The notes: a model not told the origin generated them from the letters alone. A stretch of DNA of 64,000 nucleotides from Pseudomonadota bacterium (GCA_023404095.1 JAEYDD010000026.1:310001-374000); one strand, 5' to 3'; shown: positions 24,832-34,404, numbered from the stretch's first letter. Numbers and translations: made by a program.

Positions 24832-25959
24832 ATGATCAGAAGACTTCTTTCGACGGCCGCCATCGTGATGGCGCTCGGCGTCGCACCTGCACTCGCAGAG
24901 CTCAAGATCGGCTCCATCATAGAACTCTCCGGCCCCGGAGCTGCAGCTGGCACGAACTTCCGCGACGGCGTGAAGATGGGCTTCGAGGAGATCAATGCCC
25001 AGGGCGGCATCCTGAAGGAGCAGGTGTCGATTCTCGAGTACGACAGCCAGACCGATCCGCAGGTTTCCCGCGCCATGGTGCAGAAGGCCATCGACGATGG
25101 CGTCTATGCGATCACCGGCACGGTTTTCTCGTCGTCCACGGTGGTTAACATGCTGGTTGCCAAGCAGTACGGCATTCCGCAGTTCACCGGCTCCGAGGCG
25201 CCGTCGATCACCGCCAAGGGCAATCCCTACATCTTCCGGACAGCGTTCGGCTCGCAGAAGGGCGTGCCGAAGATGGTCAAGTACATGGTCGACAACATGG
25301 GCGTGAAGAAGGTGGGCGTCGCCTGGGCGAACACCGAATTCGGCAAGGGCGGCCATCAGGCATTCGTCGCGGAGATGGAGAAGGCAGGCATTCCGATCGT
25401 GATCGACGTGCCAGCCGAGCAGGCGCAAGCCGACTTTTCCGCCGACGTTCTGAAGCTGAAGAACTCAGACGCCGACGCCATCTTCGTCTACTTCACCGAA
25501 GAGGAGAGCGCCCGCTTCCTGCGCGAGGCGCGCAAGCAGGGTCTCGACAAGCCACTGATCGGCGAAACCACGCTGATCGGGCACAAGGTGATCGAACTGG
25601 CCGGTGATGCCGCCAACGGCGCCATGGGCCATGTCGGACTGACGCCGGATGCCAACATCCCTGCCCTGACCGAAATGGTCGAGCGCTTCAAGACGAAGTA
25701 CAAGTACACCCCCGACCACAACGCCATCAAAGGCTATACCGCTGCCTGGACGTTGAAATACGTCACCGAGATGGTCGGTAGCCCGGACAGCAAGGCGATC
25801 GCCGAAAAGCTGCACGGCCTGACGCTCAAGGCTTCCGAGTACCCGGGCGTGCTGATGGACGTCAGCTGGGACGAGACGGGCGAAATGTCCCGCGAGAGCT
25901 TCTTCGTGAAGGTCGAAAACGGCAAGCAGGTCGTGCAAGCAATCCTGCCGCCGAACTAA
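24832..25959 (+). CDS. branched-chain-type ABC transporter substrate-binding protein
   Basis: About 375 residues from the ATG at 24832. It has a signal peptide ending ALAEL and a LivJ-type periplasmic fold beginning LKIGSIIELSGPGAAAGTNF. ILEYDSQTDPQVSRAMVQK and GEEIN-like segments follow. HAAT-type binding proteins of this group bind amino acids, amides, urea or aromatic acids. The location between aromatic and hydroaromatic genes makes a ring acid such as shikimate, quinate or hydroxybenzoate plausible. It heads a compact five-gene operon. Confidence 0.88.
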   Translation: MIRRLLSTAAIVMALGVAPALAELKIGSIIELSGPGAAAGTNFRDGVKMGFEEINAQGGILKEQVSILEYDSQTDPQVSRAMVQKAIDDGVYAITGTVFSSSTVVNMLVAKQYGIPQFTGSEAPSITAKGNPYIFRTAFGSQKGVPKMVKYMVDNMGVKKVGVAWANTEFGKGGHQAFVAEMEKAGIPIVIDVPAEQAQADFSADVLKLKNSDADAIFVYFTEEESARFLREARKQGLDKPLIGETTLIGHKVIELAGDAANGAMGHVGLTPDANIPALTEMVERFKTKYKYTPDHNAIKGYTAAWTLKYVTEMVGSPDSKAIAEKLHGLTLKASEYPGVLMDVSWDETGEMSRESFFVKVENGKQVVQAILPPN

Positions 25960-26056
25960 GCCCGATCCGCCAATCTGGGCCGGCGACGGATGACGCCGCC
26001 GGCCGCCATTCATCATTATTCGCAGAGCCGACCAACAGCCCTTGAAGGACGAAACC

Positions 26057-26935
26057 ATGGCCGAGCTTATCCAGATTCTCGTTTCCGGCCTCGCCGCCGG
26101 TTCCATCTATGCGCTCGCCGCCGTAGGCTTCACGCTGCTTTGGCAGGCGTCGCAAACGATCAACTTCGCCCAGGGCGAATTCGTGATGCTCCCGGCCTTC
26201 TTCGTGCTTATCGGCATGACCGTTCTCGGCCTGCCGATGTGGACGTCCATCCTGCTGGCACTGGTTCTGTCGCTGCTGATCCTCGGCGTGGCGTTCAAGC
26301 GGCTGATTGTGGAGCCGATGCTGCCGCACGGCACCCTCCCGCTCGTCATCGCTACCATCGCACTCGGCCTGCTTCTGAAGGAGAGCGTGAAGGAGTTCTA
26401 CGGCGCCACCGCCCAGCCCTTCCCCGCGATCTTCCCGCAAACCGTCTACAACGTCGCCGGCGCCAGCGTTTCGGTGCAGGACATCTGCAACCTTGCCGTC
26501 TCGATGCTGGCGATCGGCGGCCTGCAGCTTTTCCTCAACCGCACCCGCACGGGCCGCTGCATGCAGGCCAGTGCCCAGAACCCTGCCGTGGCCGAAATTC
26601 TCGGCGTCAACGTCAAGCGCATGGTGCTCTACACGTTTCTCATCAACGCCGCCCTTGCCACGATCGCGTCGGTCCTGATCTCGCCGATCTACCTCGCCAA
26701 GTTTTCGAACGGTGAGACGCTGGGTCTCGTCGCCTTCATCGCCGCCATCGTCGGCGGCTTCAACCAGATCCGCGGCGCGCTTGTCGGCGGCCTGCTGATC
26801 GGGGTGATCGACAACCTCTCGGCTGTCTACATCTCCGCCCAGTATCGCGCCGCCATGCCGCTCCTGCTGCTTATTGCCATCATCCTGCTGCGCCCGCAGG
26901 GGCTGCTCGGCACCCGGGAGGGGAGAACCGTATGA
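26057..26935 (+). CDS. ABC transporter permease, LivH type
   Basis: About 292 residues from the ATG at 26057 (AAGGA upstream), with eight or so hydrophobic segments. The LivH hallmarks are GSIYALAAVGFTLLWQAS, INFAQGEFVML and GEGLIGVV-like loops near the end (GALVGGLLIGVIDNL). It forms the membrane channel with the LivM-like protein encoded next, whose ATG overlaps this stop. Confidence 0.92.
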   Translation: MAELIQILVSGLAAGSIYALAAVGFTLLWQASQTINFAQGEFVMLPAFFVLIGMTVLGLPMWTSILLALVLSLLILGVAFKRLIVEPMLPHGTLPLVIATIALGLLLKESVKEFYGATAQPFPAIFPQTVYNVAGASVSVQDICNLAVSMLAIGGLQLFLNRTRTGRCMQASAQNPAVAEILGVNVKRMVLYTFLINAALATIASVLISPIYLAKFSNGETLGLVAFIAAIVGGFNQIRGALVGGLLIGVIDNLSAVYISAQYRAAMPLLLLIAIILLRPQGLLGTREGRTV

Positions 26936-27906
26936 CCCGCTATCAGCCCATTCTCATCGCACTCGGCATCGCCGCACTGCTCTTCGCGCCGATCGGCCAG
27001 GGCAACTACATCATCTACACGCTCTGCTCGTGGCTTTTGTTCTCGATCGCGGCCATGGGCCTGAACCTGACGCTCGGCTATGCCGGACAGGTCAGTCTCG
27101 CCCAGGCCGGCTTCATGGGCATCGGTGCCTACATCACCGCGCTGATGACGTTGAACGGCATCCACTGGAGTGTCGCGGCGCTGATCTCGATCTTGTCGAG
27201 CTTCGCCGTCGGTCTTCTGCTCGGCTATCCGGCGCTGCGCGTGCAGCATCACTTCCTGGCCTTCGTGACGCTCGCCTTCAACACGCTGCTCTTCCTGGTC
27301 CTGCGCAACGAAGAGGAGATCACCGGAGGTTCGTTCGGTCTGGTCGGCATGGAACGCCCCACCTTCTTCGGCATCAGCACGGACAGCAACCTGGCCTTCT
27401 ACTATTTCTCGCTGGTCTGCTTCCTGCTGGCTGCAGCGGCCATGTGGTGGATCCTGCGCTCACCGTGGGGCCGCGCCTTCAAGGCGCTGCGCGAGAACCC
27501 GATCCGCGCAGAGAGCCTTGGCCTCAAGATCCGTCGCCAGACGCTGCTTGCCTTTGCCATCGGCTCTGCCTTCGGCGGCCTTGCCGGTGCGCTGCAGACC
27601 CCGCTCGTGCAGTTCATCGAGCCCAGCAGCTTTGCGCTGATCCATTCGCTCAAGCTCCTGCTGATGGTGGTCGTGGGCGGCTCCGGCTTCTTCTTCGGCC
27701 CGATGCTCGGCGCTGCCGTCGTCATCCTGCTGCCTGAAATGCTGCGTTTCACCGAAGGCTACTACCTGATCATCTACTCGGCGCTTGTGATCGTGCTGAT
27801 GGTCTATTCGCCGAACGGCCTGATCGGCCTCGGCCAGAAGCTCGCCGAGAAGATCAAGCCCCGGCAAGAAGCCCGCCGCGATCTTAAGGAAGGGGTCCAG
27901 CTATGA
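26932..27906 (+). CDS. ABC transporter permease, LivM type
   Basis: A 324-residue hydrophobic protein with the LivM pattern LNLTLGYAGQVSLAQAGFMG and a GRAFKALRENPIRAESLGL coupling segment. It overlaps the LivH stop by 4 bp and the LivG start by 4 bp, so the operon is translationally coupled. Confidence 0.92.
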   Translation: MTRYQPILIALGIAALLFAPIGQGNYIIYTLCSWLLFSIAAMGLNLTLGYAGQVSLAQAGFMGIGAYITALMTLNGIHWSVAALISILSSFAVGLLLGYPALRVQHHFLAFVTLAFNTLLFLVLRNEEEITGGSFGLVGMERPTFFGISTDSNLAFYYFSLVCFLLAAAAMWWILRSPWGRAFKALRENPIRAESLGLKIRRQTLLAFAIGSAFGGLAGALQTPLVQFIEPSSFALIHSLKLLLMVVVGGSGFFFGPMLGAAVVILLPEMLRFTEGYYLIIYSALVIVLMVYSPNGLIGLGQKLAEKIKPRQEARRDLKEGVQL

Positions 27907-28670
27907 ACATGCGCGCCGATACCACCAATGCACCCATCCTCTCGGTGCGCAACATCTCCAAGCAGTTCGGCGGCATCCGGGCGGTCAACGGGGTAAGCTT
28001 CGATGTCCGGAAAGGCGAGATCCTGGGCCTGATCGGACCGAACGGCTCCGGCAAGTCCACGCTCTTCAACTGCATCCTCGGTCAGCTCAAGCCGACCGAG
28101 GGGCATTGCGAGATCAACGGCCGCTCGACCGACGGCGTGCGCCCCGCGGACCTTTCCGTGATGGGCGTCGGCCGGACCTTCCAGCAGCTTTCGGTCTTTC
28201 CGAAGATGAGCGTGCTGGACAACGTCATCCTCGCCGGCCAGGAGCACCAGGGCTCGATGCTGTCGCGCCTGCTGGGTAAGCCGGACGCGGGCCTGACCGA
28301 GAAGGCGGAGCAACTGATCGAATTCTTTCGGCTGACGCCTTACCGCGACACGCCAGCCGGCTCCCTCTCCTACGGCCAGCAGAAGCTCGTGGATGCCGCG
28401 ATGGCCTTCATGGCAGGTCCAGGAATCGTTCTGCTCGACGAGCCGGCCGGCGGGGTGAACCTCACCATGCTCGGGCACCTGAAAGAACGGTTAATCACCT
28501 ATAATCGCGAACACGGGACGACCTTCGTCGTCATCGAACACAACATGGAGTTCGTGATGTCGCTTTGCACCCGTATCATCGTTCTGGCACAGGGCGAGAT
28601 CATCGCGGAGGGAACGCCAGACGAAATCCGGTCGAACCAGATGGTCATCAACGCATATCTCGGAGGCTGA
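27903..28670 (+). CDS. ABC transporter ATPase, LivG type
   Basis: A 255-residue ATPase with Walker A GPNGSGKST near residue 43, signature LSYGQQK, Walker B IVLLDEPAGGVN and the LivG-specific C-terminal end (MVINAYLGG). The signature has Tyr-Gly in place of Gly-Gly, common in LivG. It pairs with the LivF-like ATPase encoded 2 bp downstream. Confidence 0.92.
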   Translation: MNMRADTTNAPILSVRNISKQFGGIRAVNGVSFDVRKGEILGLIGPNGSGKSTLFNCILGQLKPTEGHCEINGRSTDGVRPADLSVMGVGRTFQQLSVFPKMSVLDNVILAGQEHQGSMLSRLLGKPDAGLTEKAEQLIEFFRLTPYRDTPAGSLSYGQQKLVDAAMAFMAGPGIVLLDEPAGGVNLTMLGHLKERLITYNREHGTTFVVIEHNMEFVMSLCTRIIVLAQGEIIAEGTPDEIRSNQMVINAYLGG

Positions 28671-28671
28671 C

Positions 28672-29394
28672 ATGCTGGAGTTGAAGAACATCACCGGCGG
28701 CTACGGCCGCATCACGATCCTCAACGGCACCTCCTTCAGCATCCCAAAGGCTTCGATTACAACGGTGATCGGGCCGAACGGTGCGGGAAAGTCGACCGTT
28801 TTCAAGGCCATTTTCGGTCTGCTCAGCATCCATTCCGGCGAGATCCTGCTGGATGGCGAGACGGTTACGCGCAAGACGCCGGCGCAGATGATCGCCCGCG
28901 GCGTGACCTATGTCCCGCAAGGACGCAATGTCGTGCCGCAGTTGTCGGTGCTGCACAATCTTGAACTGGGCGGCATCACGTCGAAGGACCAGACAAAGGT
29001 CAAGCGGCGCATGGAAGAGGTCATGGATCAGTTTCCGATGCTGCGCGAGCGTAAGGACCAGAAGGCCATCGAGCTTTCCGGCGGCCAGCAGAAGCAGCTC
29101 GAGATTGCCCGTGCCCTGCTGCTCGATCCCAAGCTCATCCTGATCGATGAACCTTCCATCGGGCTTTCGCCCAACCTCGTGCAGGAGGTCTTCCAGACGC
29201 TCATCCGCCTGCGCGACCAGGGTGTGACCATCCTGATGGTCGAGCAGAATGCCAAGGCGGCTCTGGCCATGTCCGACTACGGGCTTGTGCTCGAGCTTGG
29301 CCAGACGCGCATGTTCGACAAGGCCGACAAGCTGCTGAAGGATCCGCGCGTCGGCCAGCTCTTCCTCGGCGGCCATATCGAGGACGCGGCCTGA
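28672..29394 (+). CDS. ABC transporter ATPase, LivF type
   Basis: A 240-residue ATPase with Walker A GPNGAGKST, signature LSGGQQKQ, Walker B LILIDEPSIGLSP and the LivF feature ARGVTYVPQGRNV. It is the last gene of the importer operon and is followed 19 bp later by a strong terminator. Confidence 0.92.
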   Translation: MLELKNITGGYGRITILNGTSFSIPKASITTVIGPNGAGKSTVFKAIFGLLSIHSGEILLDGETVTRKTPAQMIARGVTYVPQGRNVVPQLSVLHNLELGGITSKDQTKVKRRMEEVMDQFPMLRERKDQKAIELSGGQQKQLEIARALLLDPKLILIDEPSIGLSPNLVQEVFQTLIRLRDQGVTILMVEQNAKAALAMSDYGLVLELGQTRMFDKADKLLKDPRVGQLFLGGHIEDAA

Positions 29395-29413
29395 TCTGAA
29401 TTTCTCCCAAGAC

Positions 29414-29456
29414 GAAAATGAAACGCCCGGCGACTATCGCCGGGCGTTTCATTTTC
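29414..29456 (+). terminator. strong rho-independent terminator, liv-type operon
   Basis: A perfect 19-bp inverted repeat (29414-29432 and 29438-29456) with a 5-base loop. The outer part of the right arm is TTTCATTTTC and the outer left arm is A-rich, so it can end transcripts on both strands. It separates the importer from the convergent SDR gene. Confidence 0.88.
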
Positions 29457-29487
29457 ATGGCGCTCGTCCGGTGACGTCAGGCCGGCC

Positions 29488-30231
29488 TCAAGCCGAGGCG
29501 TCTCCGAAATCACCGAATGCCGTCCAGCCTCCGTCGACCGGCAGCACCGCGCCGGTAATGCCCGAGGCGAGCGGCGAGGCAAGAAACGCGACGGCGGCAG
29601 CCACTTCCTCGGCCTGGATCAACCGCCCGATGGGGGTGCGCCGGCGCAGCGTAGGAAGATCGACGCGACCCGCATCAGCAAGCTTCCGGACGAGCGCCGT
29701 CTCGACGAAGGCGGGCGCCACGGCATTGACCCGCACGCCGTTTCCCGCCCACTCGCAGGCCATCGCCCGGGTCATCGCGACGATTCCCGCCTTTGCGGCG
29801 CCATAGGCGTTTCGCTTCGGCAGGCCGGTGAGGCCGGCAATTGAGGAGAGATTGACGATGGCACCCGAACCGCGCGCCAACATGCCTCTGGCCACTTCGC
29901 GCGATAGCAGGAATGTGCCGGCGAGATGAACGTCGAGCACCTTGCGAAAGGCGGTGACGTCCTGCTCCAGCGTCGGCAGGTGGCTGTCGCCGATGCCGGC
30001 ATTGTTCACCAGCACGTCGAAGGCGGCGCTTGCTGCAACCGCTGCAGCCTGTGCCTCGTCGGTGACGTCACAGGCGACGCCCCGATGTTCGTTACCGATT
30101 TCCGCCGCCCGCACAGCCGCCTTTGCGCCGTCGAGATCGGCAATTGTCACGCGATGCCCGGCCTGCGCCAGCGCCTGCGCGATTGCGAGACCGATTCCCT
30201 CGGCCCCGCCCGTCACCAAGGCCTCACGCAT
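29488..30231 (-). CDS. classical SDR dehydrogenase, last gene of the flavoprotein operon
   Basis: A 247-residue protein with TGGAEGIGLAIA near residue 7, NNAGIG, catalytic Ser in NLSSIAGL, YGAAKAG for Tyr and Lys, and the C-terminal VDGGWTAFG. It overlaps the next upstream gene (30224-31003) by 8 bp and lies in one operon with it and the flavoprotein. A likely role is oxidation of a ring hydroxyl to a ketone, feeding the flavoprotein desaturase. That is inferred from context. Confidence 0.87.
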   Translation of the reverse strand: MREALVTGGAEGIGLAIAQALAQAGHRVTIADLDGAKAAVRAAEIGNEHRGVACDVTDEAQAAAVAASAAFDVLVNNAGIGDSHLPTLEQDVTAFRKVLDVHLAGTFLLSREVARGMLARGSGAIVNLSSIAGLTGLPKRNAYGAAKAGIVAMTRAMACEWAGNGVRVNAVAPAFVETALVRKLADAGRVDLPTLRRRTPIGRLIQAEEVAAAVAFLASPLASGITGAVLPVDGGWTAFGDFGDASA

Positions 30232-31003
30232 AGCCCGGCCTCGGCACCAGCCCCATGAGCGATTGCGACAGCCCGCCGTCGACGACGATATCCTGGCCGG
30301 AGACGTAGGAGGCCCGCGGTGAAGCCAGGAACAATGCCACGTCGGCCATGTCCTGCGGCGTGGCGATACGGCGCAGCGGCACCATCTGCTCGCGTTGCGC
30401 CTTCACCTCGGCATCCTGGTAGAACGGTTCGGACATCGGGGTGCGCACCAGTCCGGGACTGAGGGTGTTAGAGCGGATGCCCATAGGCCCCCATTCGTAG
30501 GCCAGTTGCCGCGAAAGCATCAGGATCGCGGCCTTGGAGGCGGAATAGGCGCCGCTTGCCGGCTGGGGATGGGAGCCGGAAATGCTGGCCACATGCACGA
30601 GCGCGCCCTGTCCGCGGGCCATCATTCCGCGCCCGAAGACCTGGGCCGCGGCCAGATATCCGCTGAGGTTCACGGAGAGCATCGCGGACCAGTCCGCCTC
30701 GGAAATGCTCTCCAGCAGGCCGGGACGCAGAATGCCGGCGTTGTTGACCAGAATGTCCGCACCGCCCGCAGCTTCGACCTTCTCTGCTGCCGCCGCGATT
30801 TCATCGGTCCGGGATAGATCGCAGCCGAGCGCGAAAGCGCCGCCGCCGAGTTCGGTGACGAGCGGCGCCGTGCGCTCCGTATCGCGGTCGAGGGCGACGA
30901 CGCGCGCGCCCTGTTCGGCGAAGGCACGGGCCAGTGTCTGCCCGATGCCGCCGCCGGCGCCCGTCACCACCACCGTCTTTCCTGTCAGTCCCAGCCAGCT
31001 CAT
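30224..31003 (-). CDS. classical SDR dehydrogenase, middle gene of the flavoprotein operon
   Basis: About 259 residues from the ATG at 31003, which overlaps the flavoprotein stop (ATGA). Motifs are TGAGGGIGQTLA near residue 14, NNAGIL, Ser in VASISGSHPQ, YSASKAA, and VDGGLSQSL at the end. DRDT after strand 2 suggests NAD preference. With the neighbouring SDR it provides two ring-alcohol dehydrogenase candidates in one operon. Stereoisomer-specific partners are a possibility. Confidence 0.87.
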   Translation of the reverse strand: MSWLGLTGKTVVVTGAGGGIGQTLARAFAEQGARVVALDRDTERTAPLVTELGGGAFALGCDLSRTDEIAAAAEKVEAAGGADILVNNAGILRPGLLESISEADWSAMLSVNLSGYLAAAQVFGRGMMARGQGALVHVASISGSHPQPASGAYSASKAAILMLSRQLAYEWGPMGIRSNTLSPGLVRTPMSEPFYQDAEVKAQREQMVPLRRIATPQDMADVALFLASPRASYVSGQDIVVDGGLSQSLMGLVPRPGYA

Positions 31004-32709
31004 GCTGCGTCCTCCCGGTTTGCGATTTCGGGCGCAATGCCCGCCAGATACCGACCCGTGATCCATCCGAATGTCATCGCCGGGCCGAGTGTGATGCCGG
31101 CACCGGGATAATTCCCGCCCATTATCGATGCACGGTCGTTGCCCACGGCGTAGAGGCCGGCAATGGGCTGCCCCTTCCTGTCGATCACCTCACCGGGAAC
31201 GGTCGTCTTCAGGCCGTCGAACGTGCCGAGATCGCCCATCTCCATCTTCACGGCGTAGAAAGGGCCCTGCTCCACCGGCGCCACGCACGGGTTCGGCTTG
31301 TTGTCGGGGTCGGCCAGATAGCGGTTGAACGCGGTTTCCCCGCGATGGAATTCGGGATCCCGGCCTGCACGCGCGTCTTTATTGAAGGCTGCGACAGTTG
31401 CTTCGAGGCCGGTGGCGTCGATTCCGCAGGCACGCGCGAGATCCCCGAGCGTCTTGCCCTTTTTCAGGTAGCCCGATCGCGTCCAGGGCAGAAGCGGCAT
31501 CGGTGCAGGTTTCGCGTGGCCGAGCCCATACTTGCGGATGGTGCGGTGATCGCAGATCAGCCAGGCAGACGCCTCGCCTGCGGCGACCATCGCCGCGCCG
31601 ACGTCGTGATAGCTCTCGCTCTCGTTGACGAAGCGTTTTCCGTTTGAAAGCACGGCGATCATGCCCGGCTTGTAGCGGTCGAGAAGATGGGGGAAGACGC
31701 CCTTCCCCGGCACCCTGCTGACCGGCATCCATGCCGCTGGCTGCGGGAATTCTGCCTCGAAGGCGCCGCCGGCTTCCTCGCCCAGCCGGATGCCGTCGCC
31801 GGTGTTGCTCTCCGGCACGGGCGAGTAATGCCCGGCGCCCGCTTTCAGGTGGGCATAGACGCCGGCGCGGCGGGCGAGGTCCTGCGCATAGCCGCCGCAG
31901 GCGAGCACCACCCCGCGCCGTGCCGTGATCGTACGCGGCTCACTGCCCCCAACCTCAACACCGATCACGCGGCCATCATCCTTCGTCAGGCGCAAAGCGG
32001 GCGTGTCGGTCAGGATCGGAATGCCGAGGTCGAAGCAGCTCTTGGCAAGCCTTGCCGCCAGCGCGTTCCCGCTGGTCACCTGCACGCCGCGACCGTATCG
32101 GACCACTTCGCCTGCATGGGCGGCGAGCCGTTTCAGGACATAGGCGAAAGATGTCAGCGACTTCGTCGCGTTGAAGAAGTGCTTGATGTCGGCATTGGAG
32201 GAATTGAACATCATCCCCATGAAGGTGATGGTCGAAAGCGGCGGTCGCAGCCGTTTGAGATCGTCGCCCAGCGCGCTCGTATCGAAGGGAGCGGCAAGGA
32301 CGGAGCGGCCGATGTCGGCCCCGCCCTCCACGGTCGGATGATAGTCGGGATAGAGTGTGGGGACGAAGCGGACGTCGGTCTCCGCCTCGAACCAGTCCAG
32401 CATCTTCGGACCGGCTTGGAGGAAGGCATCGACCGCGTCCTCGTCGAACCAGTTTCCCGTTTCGGCCTTCATGTAGCGCCGTGCCGCCTCGCGGGTGTCG
32501 CTTGGATTGTTCGTCTTGCCGTGGCGGTTTCCGGGTATCCACAATACCCCTCCTGAGAACGCGGTCGTTCCACCGAACACCGGTTCCTTCTCGATGACGA
32601 TCACCGAGAGCCCGTGCTTTCTGGCCGTGATCGCGGTGGCGAGACCGCCGGCGCCGGATCCAATCACAAGTACGTCGCAGACGTGCCGCTCCTCGCTCGA
32701 CCGCTCCAT
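31000..32709 (-). CDS. FAD-dependent dehydrogenase of the 3-ketosteroid delta-1-dehydrogenase family (flavoprotein 3)
   Basis: About 569 residues from the ATG at 32709, which is preceded by GGGGAGGAAGCG; the frame is open for 320 codons further upstream but without family similarity. It has the dinucleotide motif VIGSGAGGLATA near residue 16, then EKEPVFGGTTAFSGG, and a C-terminal GNYPGAGITLGPA. The tyrosine of this last motif (about residue 534) is followed four residues later by glycine, matching the Tyr and Gly that position the ketone in 3-ketosteroid dehydrogenase. Such enzymes introduce a double bond next to a ring ketone. With two SDRs downstream and PobA across the divergent promoter, an oxo-cyclohexanecarboxylate is a likelier substrate than a steroid. 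This is inference. Confidence 0.82.
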   Translation of the reverse strand: MERSSEERHVCDVLVIGSGAGGLATAITARKHGLSVIVIEKEPVFGGTTAFSGGVLWIPGNRHGKTNNPSDTREAARRYMKAETGNWFDEDAVDAFLQAGPKMLDWFEAETDVRFVPTLYPDYHPTVEGGADIGRSVLAAPFDTSALGDDLKRLRPPLSTITFMGMMFNSSNADIKHFFNATKSLTSFAYVLKRLAAHAGEVVRYGRGVQVTSGNALAARLAKSCFDLGIPILTDTPALRLTKDDGRVIGVEVGGSEPRTITARRGVVLACGGYAQDLARRAGVYAHLKAGAGHYSPVPESNTGDGIRLGEEAGGAFEAEFPQPAAWMPVSRVPGKGVFPHLLDRYKPGMIAVLSNGKRFVNESESYHDVGAAMVAAGEASAWLICDHRTIRKYGLGHAKPAPMPLLPWTRSGYLKKGKTLGDLARACGIDATGLEATVAAFNKDARAGRDPEFHRGETAFNRYLADPDNKPNPCVAPVEQGPFYAVKMEMGDLGTFDGLKTTVPGEVIDRKGQPIAGLYAVGNDRASIMGGNYPGAGITLGPAMTFGWITGRYLAGIAPEIANREDAA

Positions 32710-32785
32710 CGCTTCCTCCCCGTGGCGCATGACGTGAGAATTTGCTACCGCACGGTCCCGACCGGACCAATGGACGCACCGGCGC

Positions 32786-32800
32786 AATTGTTGCACAATT
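32786..32800. promoter_or_regulatory. operator-like palindrome in the divergent AraC/flavoprotein promoter
   Basis: AATTGT-TGC-ACAATT (32786-32800) is a perfect 6-3-6 inverted repeat in the 117-bp region between the flavoprotein-SDR-SDR operon and the AraC-type gene. It is a candidate binding site for that regulator or another factor. Confidence 0.4.
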
Positions 32801-32826
32801 CGGTCGGGAGGTTTCCGGGAGGATCG

Positions 32827-33726
32827 ATGGCGAACGCGGCCGCAGGCGGAATTCCGCACTATTATCTCTATGGCGATCAGGGCGCGGACGTCGAACTGGA
32901 CTTCCTGCACATAGAGCCCATCCGCGACCGGAGCGGCCCGAACGACTGGAGAATCCGTCCCCATTCGCATCCCGATCACATGCAGGTCCTGTTCGTTCGC
33001 GGCGGCGGCGGGACGATCCGGATGGAAGAGCAGATCCTGCCGATTCCGGTTCCCGGCGTTCTGGTGGTGCCCGCGGGCATCGTTCACCAGATCGATTTCG
33101 ATCCCGGTACAGACGGTTTCGTCGTCACGGCTGCGTTGGGCTGTCTGAAGGCTGCAGGTGCCGGCGACGCGCGCCTGACCGAGGCAGCCGCGCGCCCGGC
33201 CGTCTATCCGCTGACGGGAACCGGCGTCAGCATTCCCGCGGTCAACGAGACATTCGAGTGGCTGCATCGGGAGTTCATCTGGTCGGCGCCAGGGCGGCGT
33301 ACGGCGATCGTGGCGCAATACATGCGTATACTGGTCGTGGTGCTCCGACTGTATGTGACCACCGGGGACCCGGGCGTGGCCGCGCCGGATCGTGATTACG
33401 ACTTGCTGGTGCGCTACCGCGCACTGCTGGAGGAGCACTTCCGCAACGAGCGCTCGCTGGCCTTCTACGCCGGCGATCTCGCCGTCACGCAGGCGCGGCT
33501 GAACGCCGCCTGCAAGGCCCGCGCCGGCAAGACCGCCTCCGAGCTCCTTTACGAGCGCATCGTCATCGAAGCCAAGCGCTACCTGGTCTATACCGAGAGC
33601 AGCGTGGCGCAGGTCGCCCACCTGTCCGGCTTTGACGATCCGGCCTATTTCAACCGCTTCTTCACGCAACGCGTTGGCCTGTCACCGGGGGCGTTCCGAA
33701 AGCAGAAGCTACACCAGGAGGCGTGA
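32827..33726 (+). CDS. AraC-family regulator, PobR-like
   Basis: About 299 residues from the ATG at 32827 with GGGAGGATCG upstream; an ATG at 32770 is also in frame but lacks a site. The N-terminus is a cupin-like sensor (RPHSHPDHMQVLFVRGGGG). The C-terminus has an AraC DNA-binding domain, with AGDLAVTQARLNAACKA and HLSGFDDPAYFNRFFTQRVG. This matches AraC-type PobR activators that respond to 4-hydroxybenzoate. The pobA gene lies two genes downstream on the same strand. It is divergent from the flavoprotein-SDR-SDR operon, so it may control both directions. Assignment as PobR is by context and domain layout. Confidence 0.78.
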   Translation: MANAAAGGIPHYYLYGDQGADVELDFLHIEPIRDRSGPNDWRIRPHSHPDHMQVLFVRGGGGTIRMEEQILPIPVPGVLVVPAGIVHQIDFDPGTDGFVVTAALGCLKAAGAGDARLTEAAARPAVYPLTGTGVSIPAVNETFEWLHREFIWSAPGRRTAIVAQYMRILVVVLRLYVTTGDPGVAAPDRDYDLLVRYRALLEEHFRNERSLAFYAGDLAVTQARLNAACKARAGKTASELLYERIVIEAKRYLVYTESSVAQVAHLSGFDDPAYFNRFFTQRVGLSPGAFRKQKLHQEA

Positions 33727-33820
33727 GGCGGCCCGCGTCCGGGTATCGTCCAATCTTTCCGACGCTCCGTCCATTTCCGAAATCGCCTTCCTTGGCCACT
33801 GTTTGCATGAGGAGGACGAC

Positions 33821-34384
33821 ATGATCCATGAATGGCGATGCTACCGGTTGAAGGCCGGCGCTGCTCCGGACTATCTGGCGCTCTTGGCCGACGAGGGCCT
33901 GCCGCTCGTCACACGACATCTGCCGCTGATGGGCTACTGGCTCGCGGAGACGGGGACGCTCAATACCATCCATCATCTGTGGAGTTATGCCGACTGGGCG
34001 GAACGGGAAAGCTGCCGGGCCGGGCTCGCAGCCGAGGAGGCCTGGGTCCGTGGGTTCGTTCCAAAGGCCTTCGCGCTCGTGGAAGAACAGTGCAATCGCC
34101 TCTTGAAGATTACGCGGACATCCCCTGCTTTCGAGGCTGCGCTGGCAAGTCGCCGCGAGCAGCGACCGGCGCGGGCGGCCGGTGCGCCGCTTTTTGCGAC
34201 GGATTGCTCGACCCTGGCGGCCGGTCGAACGGCAGGCGGCGCGGTCGCCGTGTGGGAGGCGCTGTCGGGCGAGCCTGAGCCGCCGATATCGCTGTCGCCG
34301 CGCACAGCCGACCCTGTTCCGAGCGAACCTCTTTCCGGCGCCGGCCATGTGGTGCTGCGTCCGCTCTGCTTCTCACCGCTTTGA
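33821..34384 (+). CDS. NIPSNAP family protein
   Basis: About 187 residues from the ATG at 33821 (GGAGGACGAC upstream). It starts IHEWRCYRLKAGAAPDYLAL and contains LNTIHHLWSYADWAERE, the dimeric alpha/beta ferredoxin-like pattern of NIPSNAP proteins. The C-terminal part is low-complexity and lacks clear similarity. It sits between a PobR-like gene and pobA, 20 bp before the latter, so it is likely co-transcribed. Bacterial NIPSNAP proteins are poorly understood. A second one is encoded in the other flavoprotein operon at 40193. Confidence 0.75.
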   Translation: MIHEWRCYRLKAGAAPDYLALLADEGLPLVTRHLPLMGYWLAETGTLNTIHHLWSYADWAERESCRAGLAAEEAWVRGFVPKAFALVEEQCNRLLKITRTSPAFEAALASRREQRPARAAGAPLFATDCSTLAAGRTAGGAVAVWEALSGEPEPPISLSPRTADPVPSEPLSGAGHVVLRPLCFSPL

Positions 34385-34404
34385 TTTATCGGAGACAACC
34401 GAAG

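Noticed and set aside
31687..32556. A 289-residue plus-strand frame
   Set aside because: Antisense of flavoprotein 3; no motifs.
31000..33669. A single 889-residue minus-strand reading frame
   Set aside because: The family similarity starts at the ATG at 32709 with a good ribosome site; the upstream 320 codons overlap the AraC-type gene on the other strand and resemble nothing.
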